From: Sphingorhabdus wooponensis
Lineage (GTDB): Bacteria; Pseudomonadota; Alphaproteobacteria; Sphingomonadales; Sphingomonadaceae
Direction of reading: 5' to 3'
Assembly: GCF_003933235.1 (NCBI RefSeq)
Contig: NZ_RWJI01000001.1
Coordinates: forward strand, 1,556,001 to 1,620,000
DNA: 64,000 nt
In this document: positions 1-9,279 of the stretch, piece after piece
How the letters are laid out: each line of letters begins with the position of its first letter
How positions within the stretch are numbered: the first letter of the stretch is position 1
Translations under genes and position numbers: made by a program
The notes under the pieces: generated by a model
What the model saw: only the letters and a program-made list of their open reading frames with translations
The model's database searches: none
What the model was told of the DNA's origin: nothing

Positions 1-97
1 CAATTAACGCGTCGCGGCGTGTATCCGCACTTTCGCGGGTGAAGACTTGTCGCAATTGCATGCCGCTGTTATACACTCGTATAACAAGGGGAGCAAG

Positions 98-1258
98 ATG
101 TCCGAATCAGGCGCACATACACCGCACGATCATTTGGAAGGTTGGAGCCTGCCGGCGTGGACCTATGATGATCCTGAATTCGCCGCGCTTGAGGTGGACC
201 GCATCTTCCGCCCGTCATGGCAAGTGGTGTGCCATGTCAGCGACGTGGCAGGTGCGGGTGACTGGCACAGCCTCGATTATATCAATGAAAGCGTCATCGT
301 CGTGCGCGGCAATGACGACATATTGCGCGCCTTCACCAATGTCTGCCGCCACCGGGGCAGCCGCCTAGTCGATGGTTCGGGCGGTTGCGCCAAGAAATTG
401 GTCTGCCCCTATCACGCATGGACTTATGATCTTGATGGCCGCTTGACCGGTGTACCCGACAGCGCCTCTTACCCCACGCTCGACAAGGACAAGGCCGGCC
501 TTGTCCCCGTCGATATGGAAATCTGGCGCGGGTTTATATTTGTCCGTCTGGAAAGCGGCGGCCCTTCGGTGGCCGACATGATGGCGCCTTATGAAGCGCA
601 AGTCGCGCCCTACCGTTTTGAAGAATTGCGTGCACTTGGCCGCGTCACCATGCGGCCGCGCGCGGTGAACTGGAAAAATGTCGGCGATAATTATTCCGAT
701 GGCTTGCACATCCCCGTTGCGCATCCCGGGCTCACCCGCCTGTTCGGCAAAAGCTATGGTGTTGAGGCGGAACCGCATGTGGACCGCATGTGGGGCGACC
801 TTGTCGACCGACCATCGGCCAATTGGTCGGAACGCGGCTATCAAAACCTACTGCCACCTGTGCCGCATCTGCCCGCCGCCAATCAGAAACGCTGGCTCTA
901 TTTCAAGCTATGGCCCTCGGTCGCCTTCGACATTTACCCCGATCAGGTAGATTTCATGCAATGGCTGCCCACCGGCCCCGATAGCTGCGTCATTCGAGAA
1001 ATCAGCTATGTGCTCCATGATGACCGCCGCGAAATGCGCGCCGCGCGTTACCTCAATTGGCGGATCAACCGGCAAGTCAATGCCGAGGACACCGTCCTCA
1101 TCACCCGCGTGCAGCAAGGCATGGCAAGCCGTAGCTTTTCTATGGGGCCGCTGTCCGACAAGGAAGTATGCTTGAAAAGCTTCTGCCGCCAAATCCGCAA
1201 CATCATTCCCGAGGCTTGCCTCGAACAACGCCCGGCATCGGGCTGGAGCAAAAAATGA
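98..1258 (+). CDS. Rieske [2Fe-2S] aromatic ring-hydroxylating oxygenase, alpha subunit
   Basis: This 386-residue protein resembles the catalytic subunit of Rieske non-heme iron oxygenases. The Rieske cluster ligands are visible as C83-R-H85 and C103-P-Y-H106. The mononuclear iron site shows the family pattern D201-G-L-H204-x4-H209. I chose the ATG at 98 because AAGGGGAGC precedes it at good spacing; an in-frame start at 47 has no comparable site. The stop overlaps the next gene by 4 nt (ATGA), so the two are probably translated together. No ferredoxin or reductase partner is nearby, so the electron donor must be encoded elsewhere. The substrate cannot be read from sequence. Confidence 0.88.
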   Translation: MSESGAHTPHDHLEGWSLPAWTYDDPEFAALEVDRIFRPSWQVVCHVSDVAGAGDWHSLDYINESVIVVRGNDDILRAFTNVCRHRGSRLVDGSGGCAKKLVCPYHAWTYDLDGRLTGVPDSASYPTLDKDKAGLVPVDMEIWRGFIFVRLESGGPSVADMMAPYEAQVAPYRFEELRALGRVTMRPRAVNWKNVGDNYSDGLHIPVAHPGLTRLFGKSYGVEAEPHVDRMWGDLVDRPSANWSERGYQNLLPPVPHLPAANQKRWLYFKLWPSVAFDIYPDQVDFMQWLPTGPDSCVIREISYVLHDDRREMRAARYLNWRINRQVNAEDTVLITRVQQGMASRSFSMGPLSDKEVCLKSFCRQIRNIIPEACLEQRPASGWSKK

Positions 1259-2874
1259 CCCAAAAATATGACGCCCTCATCATCGGTGCTGGCCATAACG
1301 GCCTTGTCTGTGCCTTTTATCTCGCGCGCGCTGGCCTAAAGGTCCGCATCGTCGAACGCCGCGATGTCGTCGGCGGCGCGGCGGTTACCGAAGAATTCCA
1401 CCCCGGTTTCCGCAACTCGGTCGCCAGCTACACCGTCAGCCTGCTTCAGCCCAAGGTCATTGCCGATATGAAGCTGGTCGATCATGGCTATCGCGTCATT
1501 GAACGGCCCATCTCCAATTTCCTACCACAAGAAGATGGCGGCTATTTGAAACTCGGTGGCGGGCTGGAACGCACGCAGGCCGAATTTGCGCGCTTTTCAA
1601 AGCATGATGCGGCGGTCCTGCCGCAATATTATGACATGTTGGAAGGCGTCGCCGACGTCCTGCGCGATCTTGCATTGCGGTCGCCGCCTAATGTCGGCGA
1701 TGGCCTAAAGACGCTTATCGATGCCGCTGTACAGGGGCGCGGGCTGATGAAGCTTAACCTGTCGCAACAACGTGATGTGCTGGAACTGTTCACCAAATCG
1801 GCGCGCAGCTTCTTGGATAGCTGGTTCGAAAGCGAGGCGGTGAAGGCTGCGTTCGGTTTTGACGCCGTCGTCGGCAATTATGCCAGCCCCGACACCCCCG
1901 GTAGCGCTTATGTCTTGCTGCACCATGTCTTTGGCGAAGTGAATGGCAATAAGGGCGCTTGGGGCCACAGCATCGGCGGCATGGGTGCGATCACGCAGAT
2001 CATGGCCAAGGTATGCCGCGATCTGGGCGTAGACATCAGCCTCGAAGCGCCCGTATCGCGCGTGTTGGTGGATGGTGAAAAGGTCGCGGGCGTGCGCCTT
2101 GAAAGCGGCGAAGAAATCGTCGCGGACCGCGTTATATCCAATGTCGGGCCAAAGCTGCTCTACGAACGCATGTTCGATGATGCCGACCTGAAACCCGAAT
2201 TCAAACGCCGCGTAAAGGGTTTCAAGGCGGGTAGCGGCACGTTCCGCATGAATGTCGCTTTGTCTGAACTACCCAAATTCACCTGCCTGCCCGAAGCCGG
2301 CGAGCATCATCAATCGGGCATCATCATCGCCCCAACATTGGATTATATGGACCGCGCCTTTTTGGATGCGAAGCGCGATGGCTGGTCGCAAAAGCCCATC
2401 GTTGAAATCCTCATCCCCTCGACCGTTGACGACAGCCTCGCACCCGCAGGGCAACATGTCGCCAGCCTGTTCTGCCAGCAATTTGCACCAGAACTGCCAA
2501 ATAATGCCGATGGCACGCCACGCGATTGGGATGCCGAAGAAGGCAAAGCCGCCGATGATATCATCAATACAGTGGAGGCTTATGCCCCCGGCTTCCGCGC
2601 GTCGGTTTTGGGCCGCCAAATCCTCAGCCCCAAGGGGCTGGAACGGAAATTTGGACTGGTCAGCGGCGACATCATGCACGGCAATATGAGCCTCGACCAA
2701 TTATGGTCCGCGCGTCCCATTTTGGGCCATGGCGCCTATCGCGGACCATTAAAGGGCCTGTATATGTGTGGCGCAGGCAGCCATCCCGGCGGCGGCGTCA
2801 CGGGCGCTCCGGGGCATAATTGCGCCGCAGAAGTGCTCGCCGACCGCAGCCTGTTCAAACGGATATTTGCGTAA
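1255..2874 (+). CDS. CrtI/phytoene desaturase-like FAD-dependent oxidoreductase
   Basis: A 539-residue flavoprotein. The N-terminus carries the dinucleotide-binding GAGHNG at residues 11-16 followed by a VVGGAA segment, and the C-terminus has the glycine-rich GAGSHPGGGVTGAPG signature, both typical of the phytoene dehydrogenase-like family. Start at 1255 is set by the ATGA overlap with the Rieske gene. No other carotenoid genes are present, so a true carotenoid role is unlikely. The coupling suggests the two enzymes act on the same substrate, but this is inference. Confidence 0.85.
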   Translation: MTQKYDALIIGAGHNGLVCAFYLARAGLKVRIVERRDVVGGAAVTEEFHPGFRNSVASYTVSLLQPKVIADMKLVDHGYRVIERPISNFLPQEDGGYLKLGGGLERTQAEFARFSKHDAAVLPQYYDMLEGVADVLRDLALRSPPNVGDGLKTLIDAAVQGRGLMKLNLSQQRDVLELFTKSARSFLDSWFESEAVKAAFGFDAVVGNYASPDTPGSAYVLLHHVFGEVNGNKGAWGHSIGGMGAITQIMAKVCRDLGVDISLEAPVSRVLVDGEKVAGVRLESGEEIVADRVISNVGPKLLYERMFDDADLKPEFKRRVKGFKAGSGTFRMNVALSELPKFTCLPEAGEHHQSGIIIAPTLDYMDRAFLDAKRDGWSQKPIVEILIPSTVDDSLAPAGQHVASLFCQQFAPELPNNADGTPRDWDAEEGKAADDIINTVEAYAPGFRASVLGRQILSPKGLERKFGLVSGDIMHGNMSLDQLWSARPILGHGAYRGPLKGLYMCGAGSHPGGGVTGAPGHNCAAEVLADRSLFKRIFA

Positions 2875-2898
2875 AATACGCACACACGGGAAATGAAA

Positions 2899-2924
2899 AA
2901 GCCGGACCTTTTCAGATCCGGCTT
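2899..2924 (-). terminator. Intrinsic terminator between convergent genes
   Basis: An 8-bp perfect stem (2899-2906 with 2917-2924) with a 10-nt loop. Read on the minus strand it is followed by a run of five T, so it best serves the TonB receptor gene, but it could act on both strands. Confidence 0.65.
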
Positions 2925-2980
2925 CCTCCCCCTGTCGCTTTTGGCGACAAACTTTATGTCATGCGCTTAAGCACGATGTT

Positions 2981-3021
2981 TCACTTTTCTTTCTACAAAT
3001 TTTCTTTGCGAAGAAAAGTGA
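2981..3021 (-). repeat. Inverted repeat with a competing inner hairpin
   Basis: Perfect 11-bp arms (2981-2991 and 3011-3021) enclose a 19-nt loop. The right arm can instead pair with 3000-3006 to make a 7-bp hairpin with loop TGCG. It lies just after the stop of the TonB receptor gene and could stabilise the 3' end of that mRNA. Confidence 0.45.
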
Positions 3022-3028
3022 ACAATCG

Positions 3029-5452
3029 TTAAAAATCGCGCGAGAATTTCACACCGATGACGCGTGGTTTGATAACCACATCGTAAAACGCACCGCCGGT
3101 TGGCGTTGACGCCGTGACCCCCGTTCCGCATGTTGTTTCAATACACTGGACGCCGGTGTTCACCACGCCGCGTGTATCAAACAGATTTGTGGCAAATGCC
3201 TCAATCGCCCATGCTTCATTCTTCACGCCAACCGAGAAGTCGGCGGTGGTATAGGCATCCAAATTGCCTTTGATAGCATTTTGCGCAGGCCGCAGATCGC
3301 TTCGACGGCTGCCGGTGTGATTGACCGCAAACTGCACATGGCCATCCCAATCAGCGACCGGGAATTCATAACGCGCAATCGCATTGCCCTTCACCTTTGC
3401 GGTCACAGGCAAGCGCGATCCGGACGGCGCAAGCAACTCATTATCAGTCGTTGTGCAATCAAAAGTTGCGTTGGCAATGGCGCAGAAGTCGCGACGGATT
3501 TCAGCATCATTATAGCTAAATCCAGCGTTCAAGCTGAAACCATTGCTCCGGAAGCCAGCGTCCATTTCGATACCGCGAATACGGGCCACACCAGCATTGC
3601 GGATTTCGGTCAGGCCGTTCGCACCCAAGAAGGAAAGCTGGATATTGTTCCAATCTTCCTGGAACACAGCGCCATTCCAACGGAACGCACCGAATGTGGT
3701 TTTCCAGCCCAATTCATAATTGTCGAGCTTGTCCGAACCATAAGGTGGCAAGGTACCGCGACGGTTGATACCGCCCGGACGGAAACCGCGCGACCATGTG
3801 GCGTAGACAAGAACGTCGTCGGTGACCTTGTAAGTCGCGTTTATTTTGTGGATGAAGCCCGTGTCAGATGTCGACTTGTCGACATTGGTGCAAGGGCTGC
3901 CTTCGACAATCGCTGGCCGTCCATTGCATGCCGCTTCACCTGTTCCATCTTTAATGAATGCCCCAGTATCTTCATCATATTTGTCGCCATTATAGCCGGC
4001 CGCATAGCCAAAGAAGCCCTGTAACGAGTTATCAAACTTATAATAACGCAAGCCTCCGGTTAGTGAGAGCTTCTCGGTCAAATCATAGGTCAATTCACCA
4101 AAGGCCGCATAATCACGGTCAACGCGCAGTTGCTGCGTCAACCAGATATTGCTGCCGGTTCCCGTCACGGTGATGGAATCGGCGATATTGTCGATGATGT
4201 AATTTTGTTTGATATTGTGCGACTGGCGCTGTGCAAACAGACCACCGATGAAGCGCAAAGGTGCGTCGGCAGGGCTTGCGACCCGCAATTCGCCGAAGCT
4301 TTTCTTATAACGGTCAATGCCTTGAATATATTGGTTCGGGTTCACAAGAGCGCCGGCATTGTCATAGAAATAGGCGCCGTAACCGGACAAAGCGTCATAA
4401 AAATACGCATAATCCGAATAATCCGACTGCGTTTCGGTCTTACGACGCAAATGGCCGCCCGTCGCGGTCACATCCCAATTACCGATCTTGCCTTCCACCG
4501 TCAGCGCCGCCTGAATCCATTTATCACGGCTGCCTTCGGGGTTGTATTGAACGGTCTGTAGCTCCTTCTTGGTTTGCCCTGAACGTTCTTGCGAGAAGCT
4601 TCCTTGCGTATTCTGGACCTGCCCCATCAATGTTGGCTTGATGGTCCAATTGTCGTCAAGATCGATACCCAGCGCCAAACGCGCGCCATAGGTTTCGGCG
4701 TCATTATAATTTTTCTCAACCAATGCGGTGTTGCTTTGGCGGATGCCGGATGAGGCATATGTCCGGCTACCCGCGATATTGTCGATGTAACCGCCATCGT
4801 CGCGATACCAGCCAACCAGACGCGCTGCCGCACCTTCTGCGATCGGCACGTTGAGAAAGCCTTCGTAAATCGATCCTAAATCGCCATGCGCGACGGTGTT
4901 CAACTCAACGCCAGCGCTGCCGTAGAAACCAGAAGGATCGGGTGCGTTTGTGACCAGCTTCAACGTGCCAGCCATCGAACTTGCGCCATAAAGGGTGCCT
5001 TGTGGTCCAGCGAGCGCCTCAACACGCGCAAGGTCATAAGCATGCAAATCTAACGCACCTTGAATGGTCGTGATCGGCATTTCGTCGAGATAAGTGCCCA
5101 CCGTTGGCAGTGACGCCGAGTGGTTTGCGTTTTCGCCCGAGGCCACGCCACGGAAATAGACCTGCGCGAAACCGGGTCCGCCTTGTTGGATCGTTACCGA
5201 TGGCAGAAACTTCACAACATCCTGCAATTCGCTGACCTGCAATTGGTCAAGCTTTTCATTACCAATGGCATTGATCGCGATTGGCACGTCCTGCAAATTC
5301 TGTTCGCGCTTTTGCGCGGTAACGACGATGACGTTGCTATCCGAGTCAGCCGCTTCCTGCGCCATGGCAGGAACAGCAACGCCAAACGCAGTTGATGTCA
5401 GCAATGCGGCCATGGCCGTCCGGACTTTAGTCCGATGATGTAGTTTACGCAC
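3029..5452 (-). CDS. TonB-dependent outer-membrane receptor
   Basis: An 807-residue receptor. A signal peptide (residues 1 to about 31, ending AMA|QE) is followed by the TonB box VIVVTAQ at 41-47, then a plug and a long beta-barrel region ending in F, as in outer-membrane beta barrels. I chose the GTG at 5452 because GAGGGG lies about 6 nt upstream and the signal peptide then has normal length; the longer reading from 5524 adds residues without a ribosome site. The ligand is unknown. It faces the Rieske/FAD pair and ends 155 bp from it, so a shared catabolic role is possible but unproven. Confidence 0.9.
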   Translation of the reverse strand: MRKLHHRTKVRTAMAALLTSTAFGVAVPAMAQEAADSDSNVIVVTAQKREQNLQDVPIAINAIGNEKLDQLQVSELQDVVKFLPSVTIQQGGPGFAQVYFRGVASGENANHSASLPTVGTYLDEMPITTIQGALDLHAYDLARVEALAGPQGTLYGASSMAGTLKLVTNAPDPSGFYGSAGVELNTVAHGDLGSIYEGFLNVPIAEGAAARLVGWYRDDGGYIDNIAGSRTYASSGIRQSNTALVEKNYNDAETYGARLALGIDLDDNWTIKPTLMGQVQNTQGSFSQERSGQTKKELQTVQYNPEGSRDKWIQAALTVEGKIGNWDVTATGGHLRRKTETQSDYSDYAYFYDALSGYGAYFYDNAGALVNPNQYIQGIDRYKKSFGELRVASPADAPLRFIGGLFAQRQSHNIKQNYIIDNIADSITVTGTGSNIWLTQQLRVDRDYAAFGELTYDLTEKLSLTGGLRYYKFDNSLQGFFGYAAGYNGDKYDEDTGAFIKDGTGEAACNGRPAIVEGSPCTNVDKSTSDTGFIHKINATYKVTDDVLVYATWSRGFRPGGINRRGTLPPYGSDKLDNYELGWKTTFGAFRWNGAVFQEDWNNIQLSFLGANGLTEIRNAGVARIRGIEMDAGFRSNGFSLNAGFSYNDAEIRRDFCAIANATFDCTTTDNELLAPSGSRLPVTAKVKGNAIARYEFPVADWDGHVQFAVNHTGSRRSDLRPAQNAIKGNLDAYTTADFSVGVKNEAWAIEAFATNLFDTRGVVNTGVQCIETTCGTGVTASTPTGGAFYDVVIKPRVIGVKFSRDF

Positions 5453-5573
5453 AATTATCCCCTCATGGTTAATTTGATACAAATAGGCTCCTAAACGCGC
5501 AGGCACGCAATGTTTTTTTCGCATTGCAGCCCATTTATTTGTTACTTTAGTTCACTCTGTTGCAATGCAGCAA

Positions 5574-7199
5574 CTATGATATTGCAGGATAAATCTCCCA
5601 CAACGCGCCTAATGCATCCTTCAACGGCTCCAGATGCGCCGCATAGGGCTTCCACTGATCGACGCCATCGCGGTTGATGGGCCGCCGCACTTGCTCGCTC
5701 GACGCGGTCCGCACGGCGCGTGTGTTTTGATGGAAATTTAAACAATTATCTTCAAATGGAAGACCCAGAAAATCCAACAGGCCGCGAATTTCGCGTTCTG
5801 GATTTTCCAATAATTCTTCATGAATGACGCGGTAGACATATCCCGGCTGAACCGCGTCAAAATGCGCCATCAACCGCACATAATCGGCATAATATTGCCC
5901 CATATGTTCTAGGTCATAGCTGAACGCCTGCCCCTTGGCGAAATGTTGCCGGTAATTGGAAAAACAGCAATCGAGCGGATGCCGCCGCGCGTCGATAATC
6001 TTAGCATTGGGCAAGATGAAGCGGATGAAGGCGACATAATTCCAGTTGTTGGGCAGCTTATCGATAAAGTACGGCTTGGTCGTTTTACGCTGAATGCGTG
6101 TGCGTTCGATAAACTCCGCGCCCAGCCGTTCAGCGTCCTGCGCGCTGAAACCAGATAGCGCCTCAATCCAGTCGGTGTCGCGCCCTTCGCGCCCCTCTCG
6201 TCCTTCGCGTAATGCCATCGCCGGAATATCGGGCAATTCCATAGTGCCCTCCACCATAGAATGGCTGGCAAGGATTTGCTCAATCAATGTCGAACCCGCG
6301 CGCGGCATGCCAATGATGAAAATCGGGTCAGGCGCATCATGCCCCTGCCCGGCGCGGGCATCCCAAAATGCCGCCGTGCATTGCGTAATGATCCTATCGA
6401 CCTGCTTACACACCGACTGCGGATCATAATGAAGCTCGGCACTGCGCAACGCATTCGCTTTAGCATAATGTGCGAAGGCCGCGTCATACTCGGCGCGCTC
6501 CTCCATCGCCTTACCCAATGCGAAATGGAGATGATATTTATCCTCCGTGCCAAGGCCGTCCGCCGTCAAAGCCGCCTCCATTGCCGCGACGTCATCGGCG
6601 GAGAAGCTTAATGTCTTTAAATTGGCGAGGCTCCACCAAACCTCACCTAAGGTCGGTTCCACCGCCAGAGCGTGGCGATAAGCGGCAATGCTTTCCTCCT
6701 GATTGCCAACGGTTTTGAGCATATGGCCATAGCTCATCCATAATTTGGCATGGTCGGGGAAACGCGCGGTCAGCTCCTGATAGAGCACAATCGCCTCAGC
6801 ATAGCCGCCAATCCGGCCAAGCGTTGCGGCTTTCAGATTTTGCTGCACTGGGTTGTCGCCGCCCTCCGCCAGAACGGCGTTGAGATGCTCCAGCGCCTCA
6901 GGAAAGCGGTTTTGTTTATAGAGCACTGTTGCCAGATTGGCGCGCGCTGCGCCAAAGTCCGGCGTCAGTTCCAAGGCGCGGCGCAGCAACGCCTCGCTAT
7001 CTTTCAACCGGCCAACGCGCGCGGCCAGTTCGGCCATCATGCGGATTGCCGCCACATCGGTTGGCGCATCGCGCAAATGCCCGCGCAATAATGGCTCTGC
7101 ATCTTCCAACCGGTTTTCCGACAAAGCCACAGCGGCCGTCATCAGTTTGGGGTTGCGCAAGGCGGCTTCAATCGCGGGGCGAGCGGAGGTCTGGTTCAT
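5574..7199 (-). CDS. TPR-repeat sulfotransferase
   Basis: A 541-residue protein with two parts. The N-terminal half holds tetratricopeptide repeats (for example the ALxxxP segments around residues 60-190). The C-terminal half is a PAPS-type sulfotransferase domain with the 5'-phosphosulfate loop PRAGSTLIEQIL and the later RRHPLDCCFSNYRQHF region that fits the 3'-phosphate site. The start overlaps the stop of the mocA-like gene by 4 nt. The acceptor is unknown. An EGREGREGRD tandem near the middle is a small local repeat. Confidence 0.87.
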   Translation of the reverse strand: MNQTSARPAIEAALRNPKLMTAAVALSENRLEDAEPLLRGHLRDAPTDVAAIRMMAELAARVGRLKDSEALLRRALELTPDFGAARANLATVLYKQNRFPEALEHLNAVLAEGGDNPVQQNLKAATLGRIGGYAEAIVLYQELTARFPDHAKLWMSYGHMLKTVGNQEESIAAYRHALAVEPTLGEVWWSLANLKTLSFSADDVAAMEAALTADGLGTEDKYHLHFALGKAMEERAEYDAAFAHYAKANALRSAELHYDPQSVCKQVDRIITQCTAAFWDARAGQGHDAPDPIFIIGMPRAGSTLIEQILASHSMVEGTMELPDIPAMALREGREGREGRDTDWIEALSGFSAQDAERLGAEFIERTRIQRKTTKPYFIDKLPNNWNYVAFIRFILPNAKIIDARRHPLDCCFSNYRQHFAKGQAFSYDLEHMGQYYADYVRLMAHFDAVQPGYVYRVIHEELLENPEREIRGLLDFLGLPFEDNCLNFHQNTRAVRTASSEQVRRPINRDGVDQWKPYAAHLEPLKDALGALWEIYPAIS

Positions 7200-7789
7200 A
7201 AACTCTGGTCTAAGCCAAGCGACGGCGATTTTGAAGCGGCCAAATCATATGGCGTGTCTATGTCGCGCAAACTGCCGATGGGCGCGGCCAAATAGCGGGC
7301 TTGCGACAAGATGTGCCTTGCGCCCGCATCGCCCTGTGCTTGCAAAAGCAAAGGCCAATTGGCGCGCGGAAAAATGGCGGGCGGCATGGCTTGGGCGCCA
7401 TCCGATGACGCGATGATAGCGCCATCGCACGCCGCAATCAGCGCACCGATATGCGCTGCGCTAATGAACGGCATATCGGCCAGCGCAATCAGCAATGCTT
7501 GCGCCTTGGTCATTGCCGCAGCCGCAACCGCGAGATGTAACGAAGCGGATAGACCAAGATCGGCATTTGGATTTTCAACGCGTGTATAGCCCAAGTCCGC
7601 ATAATGCCGCGCAATGGCGGCTTTGGGCTGACACACGGCAAAATGCGCTGCGGCCGGAATGCCAAGCAAGGCGCGCGCCGCACGCACACCCAGCGGCGCA
7701 CCATCCAAATCCGCCATCAACTTATCTGAACCAAAACGCCGCGCATGTCCGGCGGCCAGGATTACAATTGCGACCTGTTCGGCCTCCAT
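7196..7789 (-). CDS. MocA-like nucleotidyltransferase (molybdenum cofactor cytidylyltransferase family)
   Basis: A 197-residue GT-A-fold nucleotidyltransferase. The N-terminal VILAAGHARRFGSDKL is the nucleotide-binding signature of the MobA/MocA group, which attaches CMP or GMP to molybdopterin. ATG 7789 overlaps the xdhC stop as TGATG; a GTG sits one codon earlier. Its neighbours are xdhC and a molybdenum hydroxylase, so a role in making the cytidine dinucleotide cofactor for that enzyme is the natural reading. Confidence 0.82.
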   Translation of the reverse strand: MEAEQVAIVILAAGHARRFGSDKLMADLDGAPLGVRAARALLGIPAAAHFAVCQPKAAIARHYADLGYTRVENPNADLGLSASLHLAVAAAAMTKAQALLIALADMPFISAAHIGALIAACDGAIIASSDGAQAMPPAIFPRANWPLLLQAQGDAGARHILSQARYLAAPIGSLRDIDTPYDLAASKSPSLGLDQSL

Positions 7790-8727
7790 CACCGCAGGCC
7801 CAGATTAAACGCGCGGATCATGCCGCCCGCAATCGATAGCGCGATTTCCGGCGCGCTGATCGCATTAATCGCAACGCCCGCAGGCCCCTCTATCCGCGCG
7901 CAGTGTTCCGCGCTGACGCCCGCCGCAGAGAGCCGCAAAAGCCGCTCCTGATGCGACCGGACCGAACCCAAGGCCGCCACATAGGCCGCGGGGCTCGCCA
8001 ATGCAGCGATCAAGGCCGGATCATCAATTTTGGGATCATGGCTTAAGGTCACGATGGCGCTGCGGCTATCGGGCGCAAAGGCCTGCACCGCATCATCGGG
8101 CCAACGATCATCCAAGCGGACATTGGGGAAACGATCTTCAGTCAAAAACCGCCCACGCGGGTCGCATAAGGTGACATTTATGCCTTGTGACACCGCAATT
8201 GCCGATAATGCTGCCGCAATCTCCACCGCGCCAACAATCAACAAGCGGCGGGGCGGATAATAGACATTTACAAAACCGTCCGCCTGCGTGTCGTCCGAAA
8301 CTACACTGCGTCCCGTGGCAAGGTCCGTCACGACCAATAACATGGCCCCATTGCACCGCGCATTGACGATGTCGGCAAATAGGCTTTCGGGAAAGCCGTC
8401 CGCCGACACCGGCTGCACCAACACGACAATATCGCCGCCACAGGGCAAGCCAACGTCCCACGCCGCATCATCGGCCACGCCATACCGCCTGAGCATCGCT
8501 GGCGCGCCCGCCAGCACCATCTGCGCGCGTTCCAGAACATCGGCCTCAACACAGCCGCCCGACACCGAACCTACAAACCGCCCATCGGCATGAACCAACA
8601 TATGTGTGCCGGTCGGACATGGCGCGGATTTCCATGTTTCGACCACAGTCGCAATCGCCATCGGCGCGCCCGCCCAATCTCGCGCGGCGGCAAGGATGCG
8701 ATCATGATTGGCACTGCCTGTTTTCAT
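7789..8727 (-). CDS. XdhC/CoxF-family molybdenum-hydroxylase maturation factor
   Basis: A 312-residue protein with the XdhC arrangement: an N-terminal domain with TGTHMLVHADGRFVGSVSGGCVE and a C-terminal Rossmann-like domain starting near RRLLIVGAVEIA. XdhC proteins bind molybdenum cofactor and help insert it (with its sulfido ligand) into hydroxylases of the xanthine dehydrogenase family. It is first in a minus-strand operon and is divergent from the hydroxylase genes at 8797. Confidence 0.85.
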   Translation of the reverse strand: MKTGSANHDRILAAARDWAGAPMAIATVVETWKSAPCPTGTHMLVHADGRFVGSVSGGCVEADVLERAQMVLAGAPAMLRRYGVADDAAWDVGLPCGGDIVVLVQPVSADGFPESLFADIVNARCNGAMLLVVTDLATGRSVVSDDTQADGFVNVYYPPRRLLIVGAVEIAAALSAIAVSQGINVTLCDPRGRFLTEDRFPNVRLDDRWPDDAVQAFAPDSRSAIVTLSHDPKIDDPALIAALASPAAYVAALGSVRSHQERLLRLSAAGVSAEHCARIEGPAGVAINAISAPEIALSIAGGMIRAFNLGLR

Positions 8728-8796
8728 GGCTACCCGCTAGCAAAGTGACCGAAGCGTTGCTATATGAAACGCAATATCGGGTGGGAGCTTCTTTGT

Positions 8797-9279
8797 ATGG
8801 CAATTCAGACGTCAATCAACGGCAAAGCAGTGGCCCTGTCCGCTGAACCGGATACGCCCTTATTGTGGGTCATCCGTGAAGAACTTGGCCTGACGGGTAC
8901 GAAATTCGGTTGCGGCGTTGCCGCGTGCGGGGCGTGCACTGTCCATGTCGATGGCGAGCCCACCCGTTCGTGCAGCCTGCCGGTCAGCGAAGTGGCTGGC
9001 AAATCGATTACCACGATTGAAGGCCTGAAATCCGCCGATGGCACGCTGCATGCGGTGCAACAGGCGTGGATAGCGGCGCAAGTGCCGCAATGTGGTTATT
9101 GCCAGTCCGGACAAATCATGGCGGCCGTCGCGCTCATCGAAAAAACCGGTCGCCCCAGCGATGCCCAAATTGACGAAGCGATGACGAACCTTTGCCGCTG
9201 CGGCACCTATCCGCGTATTCGCAAAGCCATTCGCGCCGCCACCGGGCAGGCCGCCCAAGCTGTGGAAGGAGCCGTCTGA
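8797..9279 (+). CDS. [2Fe-2S] subunit of xanthine dehydrogenase-family molybdenum hydroxylase (IorA-like)
   Basis: A 160-residue iron-sulfur subunit with two [2Fe-2S] clusters: a plant-type site (C39, C44, C47, C59) and the helical site (C99, C102, C133, C135). This size and order fit IorA-like small subunits. ATG 8797 has GGAG about 10 nt upstream; a longer start at 8764 adds a tail not usual for the family. The stop overlaps the large-subunit ATG (TGATG). Confidence 0.9.
   Translation: MAIQTSINGKAVALSAEPDTPLLWVIREELGLTGTKFGCGVAACGACTVHVDGEPTRSCSLPVSEVAGKSITTIEGLKSADGTLHAVQQAWIAAQVPQCGYCQSGQIMAAVALIEKTGRPSDAQIDEAMTNLCRCGTYPRIRKAIRAATGQAAQAVEGAV

Noticed and set aside
3281-4024. 247-codon plus-strand frame inside the TonB receptor gene
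   Set aside because: Shadow of the receptor gene; no signal, domain or ribosome site.
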